A DNA stretch of 64,000 nucleotides, taken from assembly GCA_037013685.1 (NCBI GenBank), contig CM072919.1:2853616-2917615 (forward strand), in the 5' to 3' direction. Made by a program: the position numbers and the translations under genes. The notes beneath the pieces were generated by a model, which saw only the letters and a list, made by a program, of their open reading frames with translations, was not told the origin of the DNA and searched no databases. Below, one piece after another: positions 23,514 to 35,700 of this stretch. This DNA comes from Acridotheres tristis. Lineage: Eukaryota > Chordata > Aves > Passeriformes > Sturnidae. The first letter of the stretch is position 1, and each line of letters begins with the position of its first letter.

Positions 23514-23639
23514 GGCCCCTCACTGACCCAGGACACCGGCGGCCTCCGCGGCGCCCGCCCGGTTGCCAAGGGCGGGGCATCTGCCCGCAGTAAACGCCCG
23601 CGACGTTAGCGTTGATAACGCAGCTTCTTTGCCAACACT

Positions 23640-23777
23640 CAAGATGGCGGCCGCGGTCTCGCCCAATGGTGGCGTTCTCGCATTGCCTTCCTGCCCACCG
23701 ATTGGCTGCCAGCGTGCAAGATGGCGGCATGGAAACTTCCGGGCGGGGCGGAAGTGCGTTCCAAGATGGCAGCGTAC
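23640..23777 (+). promoter_or_regulatory. TPGS1 promoter with YY1/TISU, ETS and CCAAT elements
   Basis: TATA-less CpG promoter. CAAGATGGCGGC, matching the YY1-binding/TISU consensus, occurs exactly at 23640-23651 and 23717-23728, and with one change around the chosen start ATG (23762-23773). CCAAT boxes lie at 23663-23667 and, inverted, at 23701-23705. Two opposed ETS cores (ACTTCCGG ... CGGAAGT) lie at about 23735-23755. Such motif sets mark housekeeping promoters with short 5' UTRs. Confidence 0.65.
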
Positions 23778-24700
23778 GAGAAACGGCGAGCGGCCGCCGC
23801 CCCGGTGCCGCCGGCGGGCAGCGGGCTGGCGGAGCCAGGGCGGGCAGCGCCAGGGGGCGGCGGGCTGGCGGAGGGTAGCGCGGCGGAGTTTCTGCTGCGA
23901 GCCGGCGTCACGGCCATGGTGCGGGAGGCGCTGCTCAAGGTGCTGGAGGCGCGGCCCGCCGAGCCCGTGTCCTTCCTGGCTGAGTACTTCGAGCGGCTGG
24001 TGCTGGCGGAGGCAGCGGCAGAGCCCCCGGGGCCGCCGCAGCGCCTGGCTCGGGCGCTGTGGTACGTGTGCCTGGCTCATCACTCGCACAGGTGCGGCGG
24101 GCGGCGGCGGCGGGGGGCGGCGGGAGCGGGGGGCGAGGCCGCCTCTCTGTATCTGTGCCCTGTCGCGACAGGACGGCCTTCGACAGCAACGCCGGCGCGG
24201 CCTACGAGGTGCTGGGGTGCGGCGGGAGGCGCCGGGCGCCGGGCGTGGACGGGCGGCTGTACAGCGAGCTGCTGCGGCGCATTTGCCAGCGTGGGGCGGC
24301 CCCGGCCGAGGCGGCGGCCGAGCTGCTGCGCCGCGTCCGCTGCCGAGACCACGAGGCCGTCCCGTTCGACGTGTTCCGCTACGGCGTCCTCACCTGCTGC
24401 GTGCTGCTGGAGTTCGCGGCCAAGGCCGACGCGCTGTTCGCCGTACTGGGCGCTGGGGATTCGGCGGACACCCGGCTGTGCCAGGCTGTGCTGCGGGCGC
24501 TGGAGGACGCGCTGGGCGCCGGGCACGGCTCGCGGCCTGGCCGCTACCTGGAGGCCGGCTCCAGGCTGGGCCCCGACAGGCTGGCACTGGCCATGGACCA
24601 AGCGCTGCAGGAGAGGAAGCTCAGCTCCTCCATGAGCAGAGAGGAGTTCCTGAGGAAAGCCACCGCCCTGTTCATAGCGAAGGTGAAGCCTGTGGAGTGA
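23766..24700 (+). CDS. TPGS1: Tubulin polyglutamylase complex subunit 1 (TPGS1), complete, 284 aa
   Basis: Non-catalytic subunit of the neuronal tubulin polyglutamylase complex (with TTLL1, TPGS2 and others), which adds glutamate chains to tubulin in axonemes, centrioles and neurites. Exons 23766-24091 and 24172-24700 (TGA), separated by an 80-base GC-rich intron. The chosen start gives MAAYEKRR, matching human MAAVEKRR. An in-frame ATG at 23721 would add 15 residues and sits in an even better TISU context. An RIIa-like docking region (about 44-80, [20 protein letters not shown]) is followed by the conserved core: [33 protein letters not shown] [11 protein letters not shown], and the C-terminus [11 protein letters not shown]. 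Length agrees with human (about 290). Coding sequence is extremely GC-rich, as its neighbours are. Confidence 0.95.
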
Positions 24701-25760
24701 TGCCGGGTGAGAGCAGCGCTGGCTGTGGCCACTGCTGGCCCTGCGGGGCCCCCTCCAAGCTGGACGGTGAGCACGGGGCGCTGGCTGGGCGCTGGCTGGA
24801 GAGCCCTGGTCTGCCCAACAAGAGATTCCCAGTTTCCACGCTCCCTGCCCTGTTCTGATGGTGCCCAGCAGCTCCGTGTTCCTGTGTGCAGCCTTTCCTA
24901 GGCATGGCTCCTCTGGCCCAGCTGCGTTGGAGATTGCTTTTAGGTGTTATCCAGGACTGACATGGAGGCTGTTACCCGTGGAGATGCTTTGGGCAGTGAA
25001 ATGACCCAGCAGGAAAAAAGTGCAGGGGCTGGGCTGTGCCTGCACAGGGGTAGCTGGGGAGCACTAAAGTGGTTTGGGATGTGGAGTGCAGGCTCTGGAT
25101 GAGATGCATCCCCTTCCCCCGGGACCAGCTGCGTGTCGGGCGGGGTTATTTATTTGAACTTGTCTGATCGTTATTTATACTGTTCAATTCCTGGTTTGCT
25201 GTAAGACATTAAAGCTTTTTTATTATTTTTAGTGGCCAGTTTCTTAACCTCCTGGCAACAGGAAGTGCCAGATTGAGCTGCAGCGGTGCCCAGATCCCTG
25301 AGGCAAGCTCCGTGCTCAGGGGTTGGTGTTGGCAGCAGGTGCGGGACTGTGGAGCACCTGAGTGGTAGAGCCGGTGGGAGGATCCCCGCGGGCTCCGGAT
25401 GTTGTGTTGGGCGGATGTTCTGCTCCCTGCAGGCAGGACGTGGTGTTGGTCTGGGTGAGGCTGCGGGTGGCGGCTCCTGACGCAGGCAGAGCTGACGGGA
25501 TGTGACACAAAGGGAGGTGCGAGCCGGGGAATGCCTGAGGCATCGTTCCGCTGCGGCCGTGCCAGGAGCAGCCTCTGCTCCCGTTCCAGGTGCTGCCCTA
25601 GCAGCGCTGTGAATTGTCACACAGGTGTGGCACTTACAGGCCGACGTGGGGCTGCGTTCCGGGCCGGTATTCTGTGTGCTGGGGAGCCCCGGGGCAGCTG
25701 CCGATCGCTGGATTCGCTCGGTGGGACGGCGCGCCCGGGAGCGCAGCGGGCACCGGCGGA
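24701..25760 (+). other. TPGS1 3' UTR and short intergenic gap
   Basis: No exon recognised. A polyadenylation signal ATTAAA at 25208-25213, just after an AT-rich stretch, would give TPGS1 a 3' UTR of about 0.5 kb. The remainder is CpG-rich and merges with the CDC34 promoter. Confidence 0.5.
25208..25213 (+). terminator. Probable TPGS1 polyadenylation signal
   Basis: ATTAAA followed by T-rich sequence, 508 bp after the TPGS1 stop codon. It is the first plausible signal on this strand. Confidence 0.55.
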
Positions 25761-25824
25761 GCCGCCCCGCCCATCTCCTGCCCCGCCCCGCACTCTGATT
25801 GGTCAGCGACGCCCGTAGGGGCGG
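25761..25824 (+). promoter_or_regulatory. CDC34 proximal promoter
   Basis: Inverted CCAAT box (ATTGG, 25798-25802) flanked by GC boxes (GCCCCGCCC-type around 25761-25790 and GGGGCGG at 25818-25824), within a CpG island about 130-190 bp upstream of the start codon. No TATA box. Confidence 0.55.
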
Positions 25825-25950
25825 TGCCCGCACTGGCCACGCCCCTCACGGGACTACGGCCCCCGCCGTGCCCCGCGTGGCCCCGGTCCCACCTCCCCCT
25901 CCGCGCCCCGGAGCGGCCGCTGCGACCCCCGAGAGCCCCGGTACCCCGGC

Positions 25951-28900
25951 ATGGCGCGGCCCTCCGTGCCCAGCTCGCAGAAGGCGCTGCTGCTAGAGCT
26001 GAAGGGGCTGCAGGAGGAGCCCGTGGAGGGGTTCCGGGTCAGGCTGGTGGACGAAGGGGACCTGTACACCTGGGACGTGGCCATCTTCGGTCCCCCGGAC
26101 ACTCACTACGAGGGCGGGTACTTCAAGGTGAGCGGCGGGGGCAGCGGGGAACGCTCGAGGTGTTGGGGGAGATGGGGTTGGGGGGGGCGAAGTCAGAGCA
26201 GGCGGTGTCGGGGGATGTGCTGGGTGTTTTGGGTGAGACCCTGTGAGGGGTCTATGGGTGAAGAAGGGTGTCCCGAGTGGGTGTGGGGGTCATGACAGCG
26301 CTATTCCTGGGCTTGTGGGCGTGTTGAAGGCCAAGGAGAGCTGAGTCTTTCACTGGACACCTGGGGGACCCTGGGGCTTCGGAGCGCTCCTGGCAGGGAG
26401 CTGGTGCGCAGGTGGCTGCTACCAAACTGCCGGGTGTCCCCTTCGTTGTGAAGAGCATTCGGCCCCTTTGGGGGCTGTGCCTCAACCACCCCCCTGTCCC
26501 CCCGGTGTGAGGGTGCAGGACACCGGGTTCCAGGTTGCTGATGTTCCCTCTCCTGGAGGGGATCCGAGGCACTGCCACCAGAGCAGAGGGAAGAGACAAA
26601 GGTCCCTCGAGTGCAGGCAGAGACAGCCCAGGGTGGGAGCAGGGAGCTGGGTTGGGGAGTGAGTGTCGTGGCTTGGTTTGGGGTTTGAGATGGAAGAAGG
26701 TGTTTGGAGGCCTGACTGCATAGCCCCCCTTGGCAGGATGTGTGTGTGCTCTTCCCAGGTGTTGTGCAACCTGGGGTAGCTGTTTTCTTCCTCTTTCTCA
26801 TCCTCCCTCCTCCACTGAGCTCTTGTGTTTTCATCCTGTTGCTCTCAGGGTGGGGATGGACAGGGTGAGTCACCCAGGGTTAGCTGTGTTTGTTTTCCCG
26901 GGCTGGCAAAGCTGGTGCCTCAGAGCTAGATTTCATCTCTCCACTGAAGTGGATGTTTTTTTTTTTCCCCATAGCATCTTGGCATGAGACCCTCTGAACT
27001 CTCACCCTTTCAGCCACTTGTGCTCCTGTTGTGTGCTCGAGAGCTTCCAAACTCGGCACTGAGGGTGAGACTGTGCATAAGAGGACAGTGGAGGGGCTGA
27101 GTCTTTTCCAGCCTGTGGGGACACCAGCCTGTTTGTACACAGCAGGGTGGGGTTGTTGCTGTCCAAGCCCCCTCTGGCATCGCTTCGCCTCAGCCGGTTT
27201 TGTTCTGATCCCCTCTGACACAACAAAGGGGATTATTCTGTGATGTTCAGCTGTTTGGCTGGAGCCCAGCATAGGGCCGAATGTCACTGCCCTGCACTCT
27301 ACACACAGAGCACGGCCCCCACTGTACATTTTCCTCTTTCCACCCCCTGTCCTGTGCCACGGATCCAGTGTCTGGGTTCTCTTGTACATGAACTGAGAGA
27401 GCAAGAAGCGTTCAAGGAGTTGTCGTGTTGAGTCTTGATCTAGAAGTTTGCTCCCAGGGCCTGGAAACAGCTGAAAGCTGAATCAGTCACTGGGACGTTG
27501 TGCAGCCACACAGGGAGAAGCCGCCCCCATCCTCTTGGATTCCTGGTGCTGGTGGGTTGGGGCAGCACCTCTGAGGACTATGGGATATTGCTGTGGGTCC
27601 CTGTGCCCCCTCGGGCTTCACTCAGAGATGTTCCATGAGCCCCTCTTTGCCCAATCTTAGCCCCGCGGGCTTGGCGGCTGTGGGAGGAGCCGGTGGTGGC
27701 TGAGAGTGTCCCTGCTGGAGCCCTGGGCTACAGCCTGAGCTTCATGTGATTTTATTTTTAGCCTCCAAGCTGTGCGCTGTGGCCAGTTTGGACTGTGTCT
27801 CTTCTCAGAAGTGACAGGCTATTTTTAGATTCGGTGTGTTCATCAGAGCACCAAACACCTGATGCTTCCTTCCTGTGAGCTCTGAAGGGTAAACAGCCTT
27901 TCCTCCAGTGGCACAGCCAGGGTCTGTCCCTGACAGCAGCTCTGGAGAGTGACCCAGACTCTGCCTGGCTCTGTGTGCTGCTGTGGGGTTTGTGCTGTGT
28001 GCCAGCACTGCGTGCTCCTGCTGGTTCCTCTGCATTGGAGAGCACTGGATTAGTACCTGTGGGCCCTGCTGGACAGGAGGGTAAGGGCAGGATTGGGGCC
28101 AAGGAGCTGCTGCTGGTCACAGCCCCTTTGCTCAACCACTCTATGTGGTGAGGGTGCCCCTGGGGCCAGCGTCCATCCTGTCCCTGAGGCTGGTGTTCTG
28201 CCCACAGAGCTGACTGGTGCAGAGGCTCTATCCCAGCAGGCACCCAGCTGGGTTTGGCAGAGGTTCCTTTTTCCCAGAGCTATCAGAAGCTCTGTGGTTT
28301 TTGTCCCTTCCTTCTCACAACCTGGTGTTCACATCTCATTGTTCCCTTTCAGGCTCGTCTCCGGTTTCCCATCGACTACCCCTACTCTCCTCCCGCCTTC
28401 AGGTTCCTAACCAAAATGTGGCACCCCAATATCTACGAGGTAGGTCCTCTGGCAAAGCCAGGAGGCTCTTGGACAGTCAGTGGACACGTGTGCCTCTATT
28501 GTGATGGCACTGGATGCAAATGCCAACCTTTGGCACTGGACACTCAGTGCCTTAGGCGATGAGTGCCTGGCACAGGGAACATCACTAACGAGCTCACGAC
28601 AGCCCTTTGCTGTCCTAGTTCCAGGTCAGCCAGGCTTTGCAGGCCTGATGGCTCCCACGCTTGAGGACATTGTGTCTATGCCAAGAATGGCTGCAGGGTG
28701 AGCGACCTGCCTGGCCCTGGAGCCCATGCCAGGGGCACAGCGTGCTGGGCATTGGGCAGCCTGACCTGTACGATGCTGGCAGTCATGGGGTGCTTGTCCA
28801 CTTTTGTGTGCCTCCTATGGGAATGAAGGGACAACTGGGGCTGCCTCACCTGGCTTCAGCCAAAGGGAAGAGTGAGTGAGATCCTGGGCCAGCAGCTCCT

Positions 28901-29827
28901 GAGGATCCTATTTCTCTTGTGCTTTCAGACGGGTGATGTCTGCATCTCCATCCTCCACCCGCCCGTGGATGACCCGCAGAGTGGGGAGCTGCCATCGGAG
29001 CGCTGGAACCCCACCCAGAACGTGCGGTGAGGGCTGGGGGGACTGCGGGCAGGAGGCTCATGCAAGGGCAGGGGTGGGAAGGTAGGAGGATGGGGACAGC
29101 CTTCTGCTCCCAAAGCCTGCATGCAGGAGGTGCCAGGGGGCTGGTGAAGACTCTCGGGCTGTTTCCTTCTTGCTGAAGGAAAGCCAGAGCTTGTGTGTGG
29201 ATGAGTGTAAGCCAAACAGCCCATGTGCTGCTGGCCCCTGCCTGGCCTGCTCCCCTTTGCTGGGACCTCTCTTGCTGTGGAAAGCACAAGGCTTTCCCAC
29301 GGACAGAGTGGGGCTGCTGGCACTGCTGGGGTGCTGCTGACCTGACTCAGCGCTGACCTGCTCATGTTTATCCATGCCAGAACCATTCTGCTGAGTGTGA
29401 TCTCACTGCTGAATGAGCCCAACACGTTTTCCCCAGCCAACGTGGACGCCTCCGTGATGTACCGCAAATGGAAGGAGAGCAAAGGGAAGGACCGGGAGTA
29501 CACGGACATCATCAGGTGTGTGCTGAGCACTGGCTGTGCTGGGATCCTGTGGGACATGGGCTCTGGAGGGCTTTGGTGCAGAGCTCTGTTCTCACCCCCC
29601 ATTTCTTACCCTCCAGGAAGCAAGTGCTGGGCACCAAGATGGATGCTGAGCGGGATGGAGTGAAGGTCCCCACCACGCTGGCTGAGTACTGTGTGAAGAC
29701 CAAGACTCCAGCTCCAGATGAGGGCTCAGACCTCTTTTATGATGATTATTACGAGGATGATGAGATGGAAGAGGAAGAAGAGAGCTGTTACGGTGATGAG
29801 GATGACTCTGGCAATGAGGAATCTTGA
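25951..29827 (+). CDS. CDC34: Ubiquitin-conjugating enzyme E2 R1 (CDC34), complete, 235 aa
   Basis: E2 enzyme that works with SCF (cullin-RING) ligases to build K48-linked ubiquitin chains on cell-cycle regulators such as p27. Exons: 25951-26127, 28353-28439, 28929-29026, 29381-29515, 29617-29827 (TGA). The start is certain: MARPSVPSSQKALLLELKGL matches human. UBC fold spans about 8-170, with FPIDYPYSPPAFRFLTKMWH and active-site C93 in TGDVCISILHPP. It carries the CDC34-specific acidic loop VDDPQSGELPSE just after the catalytic cysteine. The tail is acidic (DLFYDDYYEDDEMEEEEES..., ending DDSGNEES) and contacts the cullin basic canyon in the known family. One residue shorter than human (236). 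Intron 1 (26128-28352, 2.2 kb) holds no recognisable exon. Confidence 0.98.
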
Positions 29828-30482
29828 TGGGCCTCTGGCATTGCAAAACTTACTATAAACTGCTGAATTTTACCTCAACCAGAACAAACTGGTTTGAATT
29901 TAGGATCTGTCAGCCCAGAAATTAACTCTCTACCTCGCAGGGAGACTGTTCTGCTGTTGCAAAGGAAATCCCATCTTTGTAGGAAAAGATAAACTGCCTA
30001 TTTTATAAACTTCCTCAGGGGCGGGTGGAGAGGGGGAAGCTGTGTTGGGATGTTCACAAAGGCACAGAAACTGAGGTGCTGGTGGCTCTGCCTGGCTGAG
30101 GAGTGACAACTAGGCTTGGTGTTGGCTGCCCCTCATTTGGATATGTTCAGCTTTTCTTCAGCCCCTTGGGATAGGAGCAGTATGAGGGGTTTGTGGGGGT
30201 GATGAGTGGTTTCTTTGGTGGGGGGGGCAGCATGTGAGTGCTGTCTTGGCTTTCAGCACCTCTTGGCCCCTGCAGCCGTCTGGGCTGTCCCCACAGGACC
30301 CTTTTGCCTTCCCTGCCCATCATGCTGGAGCTGTGTTCACAGAGAGAAGGGCAACAGGGAGGAATTGCCCAGCAGCCACCAGCACTGGACATGTGGGTAT
30401 GGTCTGTTTGTGGTTTTTAACTAGCTGGGAGGATGGGGGTCATGCTGAGTATTTCTGCTTCTGGTTTTTTTTCAAACTATTT

Positions 30483-30488
30483 AATAAA
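30483..30488 (+). terminator. CDC34 polyadenylation signal
   Basis: AATAAA 656 bp past the stop codon, followed by GT-rich sequence, marking the likely end of the CDC34 transcript. Confidence 0.65.
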
Positions 30489-32430
30489 GTTCTTCCAGGG
30501 AAAGGTTGTGACGCACGGGTGAGGTTCTGCCCTGTCTGTGTCCAGGCTAGAAGGGATTTGTGGCAGATATGGACTGGCATGGAGCAATGTTTGGATGGGC
30601 TGGCTGCTTTCCTGGAGCTGCAGGGCAGCTATGGGTCTAACAGTAACCCTCTTTCCACCTTGCAGAATGGACAGGAGGGTCCGGGCAGGGTTGCCTCTGG
30701 TCTGGAGAGCATCTCTGCCCTTCTCGGGCAACATTCAGTGCCCTTGCCCTGGAGCTGCAGCCAACACTCAGTCTCTGCTTGATCCAAACCCTCCAGTGCT
30801 GCACTGGAGGTGTTTGCCTTCTCCTTCCTCTGCAGGCAGCAAACCTGCCTGTGCTCAGTGGTAGCTGATGGGCACCCCATGGGTGCCCAGGGCCCCTTGC
30901 AGCTGCTCTGATCCTAGCTGGGTGTGCCCTGAGCCCACAGACCAGAACTGGCTGAGACATGCGAGCTCCAGAGGCTGCGGGGAGCTCCCCAGACTGTGGT
31001 GAGCTCCCATCCCGGGGCAGTGCCAGCGCCTTCTCCAGCTGGGATGGGGTGAGCAGCCTCGGTCGGAGCCAGGGCAGGGACAAGGCCCTGGCAAAACGCC
31101 TGCCTGGGGCTCCTGCCCCTGCTGCACAAAGCTCGTCAGAGGGGTAATGAGCAAAACTTCCCTCTGCTGGAGTCGTGCAAATGGGATCAGGGCTTGAGTG
31201 ACACCTGCGACTGCACGCGGCGAGGGCATGTGCTTTATTGCCTTAGGAAATGAGGCTAAAAGGTGAATAGGATTATTGTCGCTTTATTCAGGCCTGGCAA
31301 ACGGCTTCCAAGGTCACCCGGCCGGCACGGAGCAGCAGCCCTGGCTCCTTGTTCACAGCCGGCCCTTCCTTTCTTTCCTGGGGGGGCTGCTCTGTGCATT
31401 CCCAGCAGCCTCCCCCACCTGCAGGGCCATGCCCAGGTACCCTCTGCCTTTGCTGGCTCTTTGTGGCCAGTTCCCTTCCCAGTGCTGGATGCTGGAGGCC
31501 ACCCACATCAGAAACAGCTCCTCAGCCTGCGGGTGCCATGGGCACCATACTCCACCGAATTTCTGTACCACAGGAGCTGTATTTGCAAATCCCCCCTAGT
31601 GCAGGGGGAGCCCGACCAGTGGATGACGGTGGGCGGGACATGGGGAAGAAATGCTCTGGGAGGAGTTGGCAGATCCCCGTGGAGAGAGTGGTGGGGACTG
31701 GCGCCTATGGCCCCGTTATTTTGGCTTTTCCTGCCCTCCCCCGCCCAGTGCTCCATGGCTGACTCAGTCAAGAGTTCACTCCTGGGAGGGAGAAGAGTTG
31801 GTGAAAAATCTGCTGTACTACAGAGGCCCTCTTTGCCCCAGCTGCCTTGTTGATTATTGCCAACCCTTGGGGTTATCAGGCAGTTCTAGCTGGGCTGGAG
31901 CAGGGACTTGATGCCCAGTACCCCCTGGCCCCACGGACTGCACTGAGAGCCCGGGGCCACGTGCGTTCCCTGCGCCTCGGGGCAGCCCTGACCACGGGGC
32001 TGTGGGGGACAGGCCCGGCTGCTTTGTCCTGGCAGCGGCCCCGCGGTGTCCGCAGGAGCCATTGTCTGTTTGTGCCGGACTCCCCCCGCTGAGGAAGCGC
32101 TGCCCGGTTTCCTTCCCAAACATTCCGCTATGTGGGGCCCGCAGGCGGCTCTGGCTCACCCCGTGCGACTCCGGGAACCACAGCGGGGACTCGCCCGCCC
32201 GAGCACCCGCTGGTTCCCCCGTGACTCTGCCCACGCTGCGCCTCGAGGAGCCACACGGCCTCGGGAGCCTTGGGTTCCGGTGCTCCCCCCGGTGCGTGCG
32301 TGCCCCGGCTCGGCAGGGACGCACACGTGCAGACCTGTTTGCCCCCCCGTCCCTCTGCAGTCTCGGACCCGCCCGGGGCAAGGCTGCACCGGGGCCTCCC
32401 CCGGGACCCTCAGCGCCGCCCCAACGCGTG
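30489..32430. other. CDC34-BSG intergenic region; no GZMM seen
   Basis: In human the serine protease gene GZMM lies between CDC34 and BSG. Here I saw no serine-protease signature (LTAAHC or GDSGGP-type) in any frame, and no exon. An AP-1-type TGACTCA lies at 31760-31766. The interval becomes CpG-rich from about 31900 toward BSG. Confidence 0.5.
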
Positions 32431-32435
32431 TCCGC

Positions 32436-32670
32436 ATTGGCTGCCCCGGCCGGCGGGCGTGGCCGCGCCGGCACCGGCCCGAACCGGCTCTGCCCGCGGG
32501 GCCAGGAGAGATGAGAAGGCGCTCGGTGTCATCTTTCCTCTGATTGGCCGCGCCGCGCTGAATGGGCGTGGCCTGAAGGGCGCAGCGCCGTGCGATTGGC
32601 TGGCCGGAGGGCGAGGGGCGGTGCCCGATCTGGCCCCACCTCCCCCGGTGCCCCCGGTCGCGGTTATAGC
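32436..32670 (+). promoter_or_regulatory. BSG promoter with three inverted CCAAT boxes
   Basis: ATTGG occurs at 32436-32440, 32543-32547 and 32595-32599 within a CpG island, together with GC-box-like GGGCGTGGC and GGGGCGG elements. A weak TTATA lies near 32664, some 40 bp before the ATG. The pattern suits NF-Y-driven strong constitutive expression. Confidence 0.55.
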
Positions 32671-32702
32671 GCGCGCGCGGCGCGGCGGGGGCGCGTGCGG
32701 AG

Positions 32703-35700
32703 ATGGCGGCGGGTGCGGCGGGAACGCGCGCGGTCCTGGCGCTGCTCGTCTTGTGCTCGATGGCCGCCGGCGCCGCGGGGACAAGTACGGACCGGGCCGG
32801 GGCGGGCCGGGGTGGCTCCGGTCTGGAGGGCTCCATTCGGGCTGCCTGGGATGGCGGGGGGCTCGCGGGGGCCCACTGGGGGGCTCCGTGCGGGGTTGGA
32901 CGAAGGGGTGTCCTGCGGGGGCTCCGAGGAGCCTTGGCGGGATCTCAGCCCCGCGGGTGGGCTCCGGACCGGCTCCGGGAGCGGCGGGCGTGGGGGGAGG
33001 AGCGGCGGCGCGGGCGCCTGCGGCGGGGCACGTCCGCGGCGGGCGGGGCCCGGGCCGGGGAAACGGAGGCGCCCTGGGGCTATCGGACGATGGCCGGGCC
33101 GGGTTGGGTTCGGCGCTGCCTCCAGGCAGTCCCGGGGCTCGGGCGGAGGATGCCCCGGCGCACCGCGTGCCCGCTGATCTCTTTAACTGGAGGAGCGACA
33201 GGGTCCGCCGGTGCTTTCAGCCGCGCTGGGTTGTTTTCTTCTTAGGAAAAACGAGGAGTTTATTCCCCGCAGCCGCTTCTCCGGTTTCTGCGGCTGAGGA
33301 GCAGCAACGGGTCCCCGGGCTTTAAACCCTGAAGATGTTCCGGATAATCCCGGGGGCGGGAGCGGGTCCGGCGCGGGGCGGCGGCTCCAGCAGCCCCCGG
33401 GTGGGCACTTGAAGCTCTTCCCGCGGGGATGAGCGGGCTCTGCCCTGTGCTGGGGCTCCACGTTTCACCTCCTCAGGTTTTGGAGGAGCTCATGGCAAAC
33501 CTGGCCATGTTGTCCCCGCAGCCTCCGGCTCAGCCCTCGTGCACGCGGTGCAAACGGAACAGGCTCGGCTTGGTCGCCGGTGGCAAGCAGCTGGTCCTGG
33601 CTGTTTGGCGTTTTGAATACTTAAAACAATTTGTAGCCTGTTTGCACTTAATTCAATGTAGCAGAACCAAAACCTAAGAGTGTAGGCGAAAGAGTGGGAG
33701 GATCCTGGAAGACCGAAGTGTGTGCTCCAATAGTTTCTTGCTACAGAATTGCATTTTAGTTCTTCAGGGCACAGACTCTTTCTAAACCTCACGCTTATCA
33801 CCTGGAGCTGCCCAGGTTGGCTGCATCCCGCTCCCTCTGTGGCTCTGAGGGTTTCCTGCCAGCACCCTCCTGCCTGGGGACTGGCACCAGTGGGACATGG
33901 AGGTTGCAGTTCCTATCCTGGCTCTGAAAAGCCCTGGAAGGATGAGCTCGCCCATCAGTTGTGTAATGCCCATGTCCTGCCTGGCCATGCCTGGGCTTGG
34001 TGTGGAGCTGTGCTGGTGCCTCGAGGGAGCAGAGTGGGGGCTGGAAAGTGGGGTTTGGCCTCTCAGTAATATTTATGTTTGGCTTTATGGGGCAGACTGG
34101 GTAGCAGCTCACCCCATGGAGCATGGGTCGGTGTGTGCCTGGACTCTGTGCCCTCAGGGGGAGGGACCCTGACTTTGACCTGGCTGTGCAAAGCTTAAGG
34201 GCAGATTTTATAGCTATTTTAAAATGCAAAAAGTGTTAGGTCCTCAACTATCCCCTTCCCAAACCGAGAAACAAAGGTCAGGCCAGGCAGGAACATGTGC
34301 CCTGTGCACTGTGGGGCTCTGGCTGGGCTCAGCCACTTCCCACTGCTGCTAACACCTCGGGGACTCCTCCCTCTGCGGGGGGAGAGGTTGTTTTTAGTTT
34401 GAAGGTGACTCTGGAGAATGTTATCTGGTCTCTGCCTTCCCTGCTGGCTCAGATACCAAGCTGTGCCCGGGGAAGTATCTGGCTCAGCTCTGCGAGGAGC
34501 GTCTGGGCTTTGGGAGCTGAGCCCCACTGGCAGCTCGTCACCCTCTGGGAAATGTGGCAGCAGCCCTGATCGATCCCAGTGTGTTGGTGCTGGCTGTGCT
34601 CCTGTGCCTCGAGCTCGACAGGTGCCTTCCCCAGCCCAGAGAGCCCACGGGTGGGATTTCCTCCTCTCAGCTTTCTGGTGGGGACGGGGAGGACATTAAT
34701 CCCATGGGAATGTAAATGGTACTCGCTGCTGCTTGCTGGAGCCTTTTAACCTGTTTGAACTGCACGAGGCACCCTCTAACTCGGAGCAAATAACCTTGCA
34801 CAGCTTATTTTGTCAGCGTACAGTAATCACCTTGTAGCTGTAAAACCCTTGATCTTTACCAGCTCCCGCTTTAATTCGGGCCGCAGTTGGAGCAGACGGG
34901 CTCGTACAAGTGCTGTGGGCAGTTCCAGGGCTTGTCAGGGTTGGGAGTGTTCCATCACAGGCCTGTGGTGTGGAAAAACCCCTTCTGCCACACAGGTCAG
35001 TGGTTTTGGGATGCAACTCAGCTGATACTCTCATCCCATAACATTTCTGGGTACCCCTGAGCCTCCTGTTTGGTTAAAATTATTGTCAGCCTTCTAGGAG
35101 CCGTGATCACGCCCTCAGGGGGATCCTTTCTCTTTCAGCCCTGCTGATTCTTCAAGACTTTCAAAGCTTTAGTAGGAAAAGTTAGTTTTTCCTTTGAAAA
35201 ATGTGGAATTCTTTAGGAATCAAGGTTAGCTTGCAGGCTAATTTGTGTCTTGAATTTAAGCAACTTGGGTTTGTGACACTAATTTGTTCCTACTCTCACA
35301 AAAAGCAGCCTTAGGTTTTCTCGTTAAAACATCTTCAGGCTTTCAAAACTCCCCAAAAACTTCTCAAAAAGCCCTATTCCTCTGTGCCTGCAGATTATGG
35401 TGCATCCATGGAGGGTTGTGTATAATCACAAAGTGCTTTTAACTGAGCAAATTAATTCCTGGAAGGTTCTTGGGGTGCGAGCTGCCTGTTAGTACAGGAA
35501 GGATATGTCTCAAGCTCAACTCCTCTGAAACCTGGCTGGGAGTGAGTCACGTAGTGACTTCAACCTGTGCCTGATGGCTTTTCCCGAAGTGGAGCTGCTG
35601 AGCCTCCCTTCCTGCCTGCCCTGGGAAGGGCTCCCAGGGCTGGGGCTGCTGCCCCGTGCCTGCCCTGGAGCCTGATGGCATTTGGCAGCTCCATTCCCTG

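Noticed and set aside
23563..24858. 431-codon plus-strand frame across TPGS1
   Set aside because: Out of frame with the conserved TPGS1 protein and reads through its intron; the third-frame coding match to human TPGS1 is clear.
28440..28562. In-frame extension of CDC34 exon 2 into intron 2
   Set aside because: The donor after IYE and the phase-0 join to TGDVCIS reproduce the human protein exactly; the extension would destroy the UBC fold.
31760..31770. AP-1/MARE-like TGACTCAGTCA upstream of BSG
   Set aside because: An isolated motif about 0.9 kb from the promoter with no supporting cluster; noted in the interval entry but not called as an element.
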